This document shows positions 62,146 to 64,000 of a stretch of DNA of 64,000 bases, one piece after another. How positions within the stretch are numbered: the stretch's first letter is position 1; each line of letters starts with the position of its first letter. The notes under the pieces were generated by a model that did not search any database, was not told the DNA's origin, and saw only the letters and a list, made by a program, of their open reading frames with translations. The stretch covers positions 5,146,001 through 5,210,000 of the forward strand of contig NZ_CP030055.1 in the NCBI RefSeq assembly GCF_015291645.1, written 5' to 3'. Source of the DNA: Bradyrhizobium sp. CCBAU 53340 (GTDB lineage Bacteria; Pseudomonadota; Alphaproteobacteria; Rhizobiales; Xanthobacteraceae). The translations under genes were made by a program, and so were the position numbers.

Positions 62146-62266
62146 AACCGCCTCCTGTCCCGCCCCTGTGGCGCAAAGCGGGGGGCGAGCGCAAGCCCCT
62201 GCCGGGCTGATTTCGGCTTTGTCTTTGGCCGCGATTGGTGATTAGTCAGGCCCACAGGAGACTTTG

Positions 62267-62770
62267 ATGGCCGTCATCTTGATCACAGGCGGAGCGCGCT
62301 CGGGCAAGAGCAAGCGTGCGGAAACGCGCGCGCGCGCCTTTCCCGGGCAGCCCGTCTATGTCGCGACGGCCGAGGCGCTCGATGCCGAAATGAAAGCACG
62401 CATCGCTGGACATCGCGCGCGCCGCGGAACCGACTGGATCGAGCGCGAGGTGCCGCTGGATCTCGTGCCCACGCTGGTCGCGAGCGATGGCGGCGGCGCG
62501 CGGCTGGTGGACTGCCTGACGCTATGGCTCTCCAATCTGATGCATGCCGGGCGCGATTGGGAGCGCGAGGTGAGCGAGCTCGCGGCCACTCTGCCCCGCC
62601 TGAAGAGTCCGCTCGTCTTCGTCACCAATGAGGTCAGCCTCGGCATCGTCCCCGATAACGCGCTGGCCCGCAGCTTTCGCGACGCCGCCGGGATGATGAA
62701 CCAGATCATTGCCGCTGTCGCCGACGAGGTCGAATTCGTGGTCGCGGGTCTACCGATGAAGCTGAAATGA
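62267..62770 (+). CDS. cobU: Adenosylcobinamide kinase / guanylyltransferase
   Basis: 167 residues. P-loop ITGGARSGKSKRAE, then VYVATAEALDAEMKARIAGHRARR with the guanylylated His, LVDCLTLWLSNL, and VTNEVSLGIVPDNALARSFRD. It phosphorylates adenosylcobinamide and adds GMP (CobP in Pseudomonas). ATG at 62267 with AGGAG. Overlap of four bases with cobS. Confidence 0.95.
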   Translation: MAVILITGGARSGKSKRAETRARAFPGQPVYVATAEALDAEMKARIAGHRARRGTDWIEREVPLDLVPTLVASDGGGARLVDCLTLWLSNLMHAGRDWEREVSELAATLPRLKSPLVFVTNEVSLGIVPDNALARSFRDAAGMMNQIIAAVADEVEFVVAGLPMKLK

Positions 62771-63552
62771 TACCGCGCGCCGACCTTTTGCGAGACGTCG
62801 TTGCCGATCTCCGGATGGCGGCGTCGTTCGTCACGATTCTCCCCGTGGCATCGCCGAAGCCCGCCGCCGAGGGTGCCGTCGCGCGCGCGACCTGGGCACT
62901 TCCCGTCGCCGGACTGCTGGTCGGCTTCGCCGGCGCTTTCGTCTACAAGGTTGCCATTCGCGTCGGGCTGACACCGGCTCTTGCCGCTTTGCTCGCTCTC
63001 GCGACGACCGCACTCATCACCGGCGCGCTGCACGAGGACGGGCTTGCCGACACTGCTGACGGGCTCGGCGGCGGCCGCACGCGCGAGCGCAAGCTCGAGA
63101 TCATGCGTGACAGCCGAATCGGGGCCTATGGCGTCTGCGCGCTGATCCTCTCGTTCGGCCTGCGCTGGAGCGCGCTCGCGGCGATCGCCAATCCGTGGGC
63201 GGTGATGCTCGCGCTCTGCGCTGCGCATGCCGCGGCGCGTGCGGGCGTGCCAGCCTTCATGTCCCTGGTCGTCCCGGCGCGGCCTGATGGGCTGTCGGCG
63301 AGCGCCGGATCGCCGCCCGGCCGCAGCGTCGCCATCGCCTTCGCCGTGGGAACGCTCGCGCTCGCGCTTGCGCTCGGGCCGGGCAAGGCACTCGCCGGCC
63401 TGATCTTGCTATCGCTCGCCGGCTTGCTGCTGGCGCGGCTTGCCATCCGCCAGATCGGCGGACAGACTGGCGACATCCTTGGTGCATTCGAGCAAACCGG
63501 CGAGATCCTGATCCTGCTGGTTGCCGCAGCCTTCCTTCACACGGGAGGATAA
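62767..63552 (+). CDS. cobS: Adenosylcobinamide-GDP ribazoletransferase
   Basis: 261 residues, a membrane protein with Ala/Leu-rich helices. The conserved DGLADTADGLGGG with its metal-binding Asp residues and MRDSRIGAYGV are diagnostic. It joins alpha-ribazole to adenosylcobinamide-GDP (CobV in Pseudomonas). This CobS is not the chelatase subunit of the same name. bluB follows after four bases. Confidence 0.95.
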   Translation: MIPRADLLRDVVADLRMAASFVTILPVASPKPAAEGAVARATWALPVAGLLVGFAGAFVYKVAIRVGLTPALAALLALATTALITGALHEDGLADTADGLGGGRTRERKLEIMRDSRIGAYGVCALILSFGLRWSALAAIANPWAVMLALCAAHAAARAGVPAFMSLVVPARPDGLSASAGSPPGRSVAIAFAVGTLALALALGPGKALAGLILLSLAGLLLARLAIRQIGGQTGDILGAFEQTGEILILLVAAAFLHTGG

Positions 63553-63556
63553 TGGC

Positions 63557-64000
63557 ATGGTCGAATTCGACGACGCCTTCCGCCGGCAATTGCACGAGCT
63601 GTTCGTATGGCGCCGCGACGTGCGCCATTTTCGCACCGATGCGCTGCCCGACGGTGCCATTGAGCGGCTGATCGAGACGGCTTGCCTGTCGCCCTCGGTC
63701 GGCCTGAGCCAGCCCTGGCGTTTCGTCATCGTCGATGATGCCGCGCGGCGTCGTGCCGTGATCGACGACTTCAAAGCTTGCAACGCCGAGGCGCTGAATT
63801 GCTATTCCGGCGATCGCGCGGGCCGTTATGCCGCGCTCAAGCTCTCAGGCCTCGAACGGGCCCCTGGCCACCTCGCCGTCTTCGCCGACAAGGCCAGCGA
63901 TATCGGCCACGGCCTCGGCCGGGCGACCATGCCGGAGACGACGGAGTATTCCGTGGTCGCCGCAATCACCGCAATGTGGCTCGCCGCGCGCGCCGAGGGG
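63557..64000 (+). CDS. bluB: 5,6-dimethylbenzimidazole synthase, cut by window end
   Basis: 148 codons are present and the frame is open at the window edge. It starts MVEFDDAFRRQLHELFVWRRDVRHF with a GGGAGGA site and contains ACLSPSVGLSQPWRFVIV, the BluB variant of the nitroreductase fold, and ERAPGHLAVFADKA. BluB uses FMNH2 and O2 to turn FMN into dimethylbenzimidazole, the lower ligand used by CobT. It closes the plus-strand cobU-cobS-bluB unit. Confidence 0.93.
   Translation, partial: MVEFDDAFRRQLHELFVWRRDVRHFRTDALPDGAIERLIETACLSPSVGLSQPWRFVIVDDAARRRAVIDDFKACNAEALNCYSGDRAGRYAALKLSGLERAPGHLAVFADKASDIGHGLGRATMPETTEYSVVAAITAMWLAARAEG

Noticed and set aside
1..64000. tRNA, rRNA, CRISPR, insertion sequence or prophage signals.
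   Set aside because: No tRNA-like cloverleaf with TTCGA arm near gene ends, no regular direct repeats, and no transposase, integrase or phage protein motif was seen.

Overview
The window reads as chromosomal DNA of an alphaproteobacterium, most likely Bradyrhizobium or a close relative. This is inferred from high GC, protein families typical of that group (DUF2934, aerobic cob genes, hydantoinase/D-carbamoylase), a FixK/FNR-type box, EcfG-type promoter motifs (GGAAC-N16-CGTT), and dispersed intergenic repeats that resemble ones I recall from Bradyrhizobium. I see no rRNA, tRNA, CRISPR array, prophage or insertion sequence.

Layout. (1) 1-9.6 kb holds small accessory and stress-type genes: a diverged intergenic repeat (1-590), a basic DNA-binding-like protein, VOC and PilZ proteins, a DUF2934 protein with a perfect EcfG-like promoter, DUF72, a Csp-type cysteine-rich copper protein, a flavodoxin-like reductase, an isochorismatase-like hydrolase, and a YdeP-type molybdenum oxidoreductase divergent from fdhD. 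(2) 9.6-15.25 kb is a copper/silver RND efflux operon (small Met/Cys-rich exported protein, YtkA-like protein, CusB, CusA) behind a well-placed FixK/FNR-type box. (3) 15.3-29.9 kb is a sugar region: deoC, an ALDH16-type double aldehyde dehydrogenase, a FucU/RbsD mutarotase, a ribokinase-family kinase and a CUT1 ABC transporter in one operon; a divergent DeoR regulator; and a second, CUT2 (RbsABC-like) transporter operon. The two promoter regions share an operator-like sequence. Together they fit uptake and breakdown of 2-deoxyribose or a related deoxysugar. (4) 30.0-38.2 kb encodes a D-carbamoylase, a hydantoinase and a peptide-family ABC transporter, which fits use of hydantoins or N-carbamoyl amino acids. 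(5) 38.2-39.5 kb is non-coding and holds a second copy of the repeat. It is followed by an MFS transporter and a succinate-semialdehyde dehydrogenase.

(6) 42.4-64 kb is an almost complete aerobic cobalamin pathway. A long minus-strand operon (DUF1636, cobW, N, G, H, I, J, L, E, M, B, A, F, T) is headed by a clear cobalamin riboswitch (57878-58080). Nearly every junction is an ATGA or TGATG overlap. cobK sits on the opposite strand inside this operon, with its start codon overlapping that of cobL and its end overlapping that of cobJ. Divergent from the riboswitch come cobO and cobQ, then cobD-cbiB on the minus strand and cobU-cobS-bluB on the plus strand, with bluB cut by the window edge. The small chelatase subunits (Pseudomonas-type CobS/CobT) are not in the window.

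Most notable are: the dispersed repeat with a nested three-way-junction fold; cobK embedded antisense in the cob operon; the FixK-box-controlled copper efflux operon; and the deoxyribose-type operon with ALDH16 and a shared operator. All functional statements rest on reading the protein sequences; no search was run.
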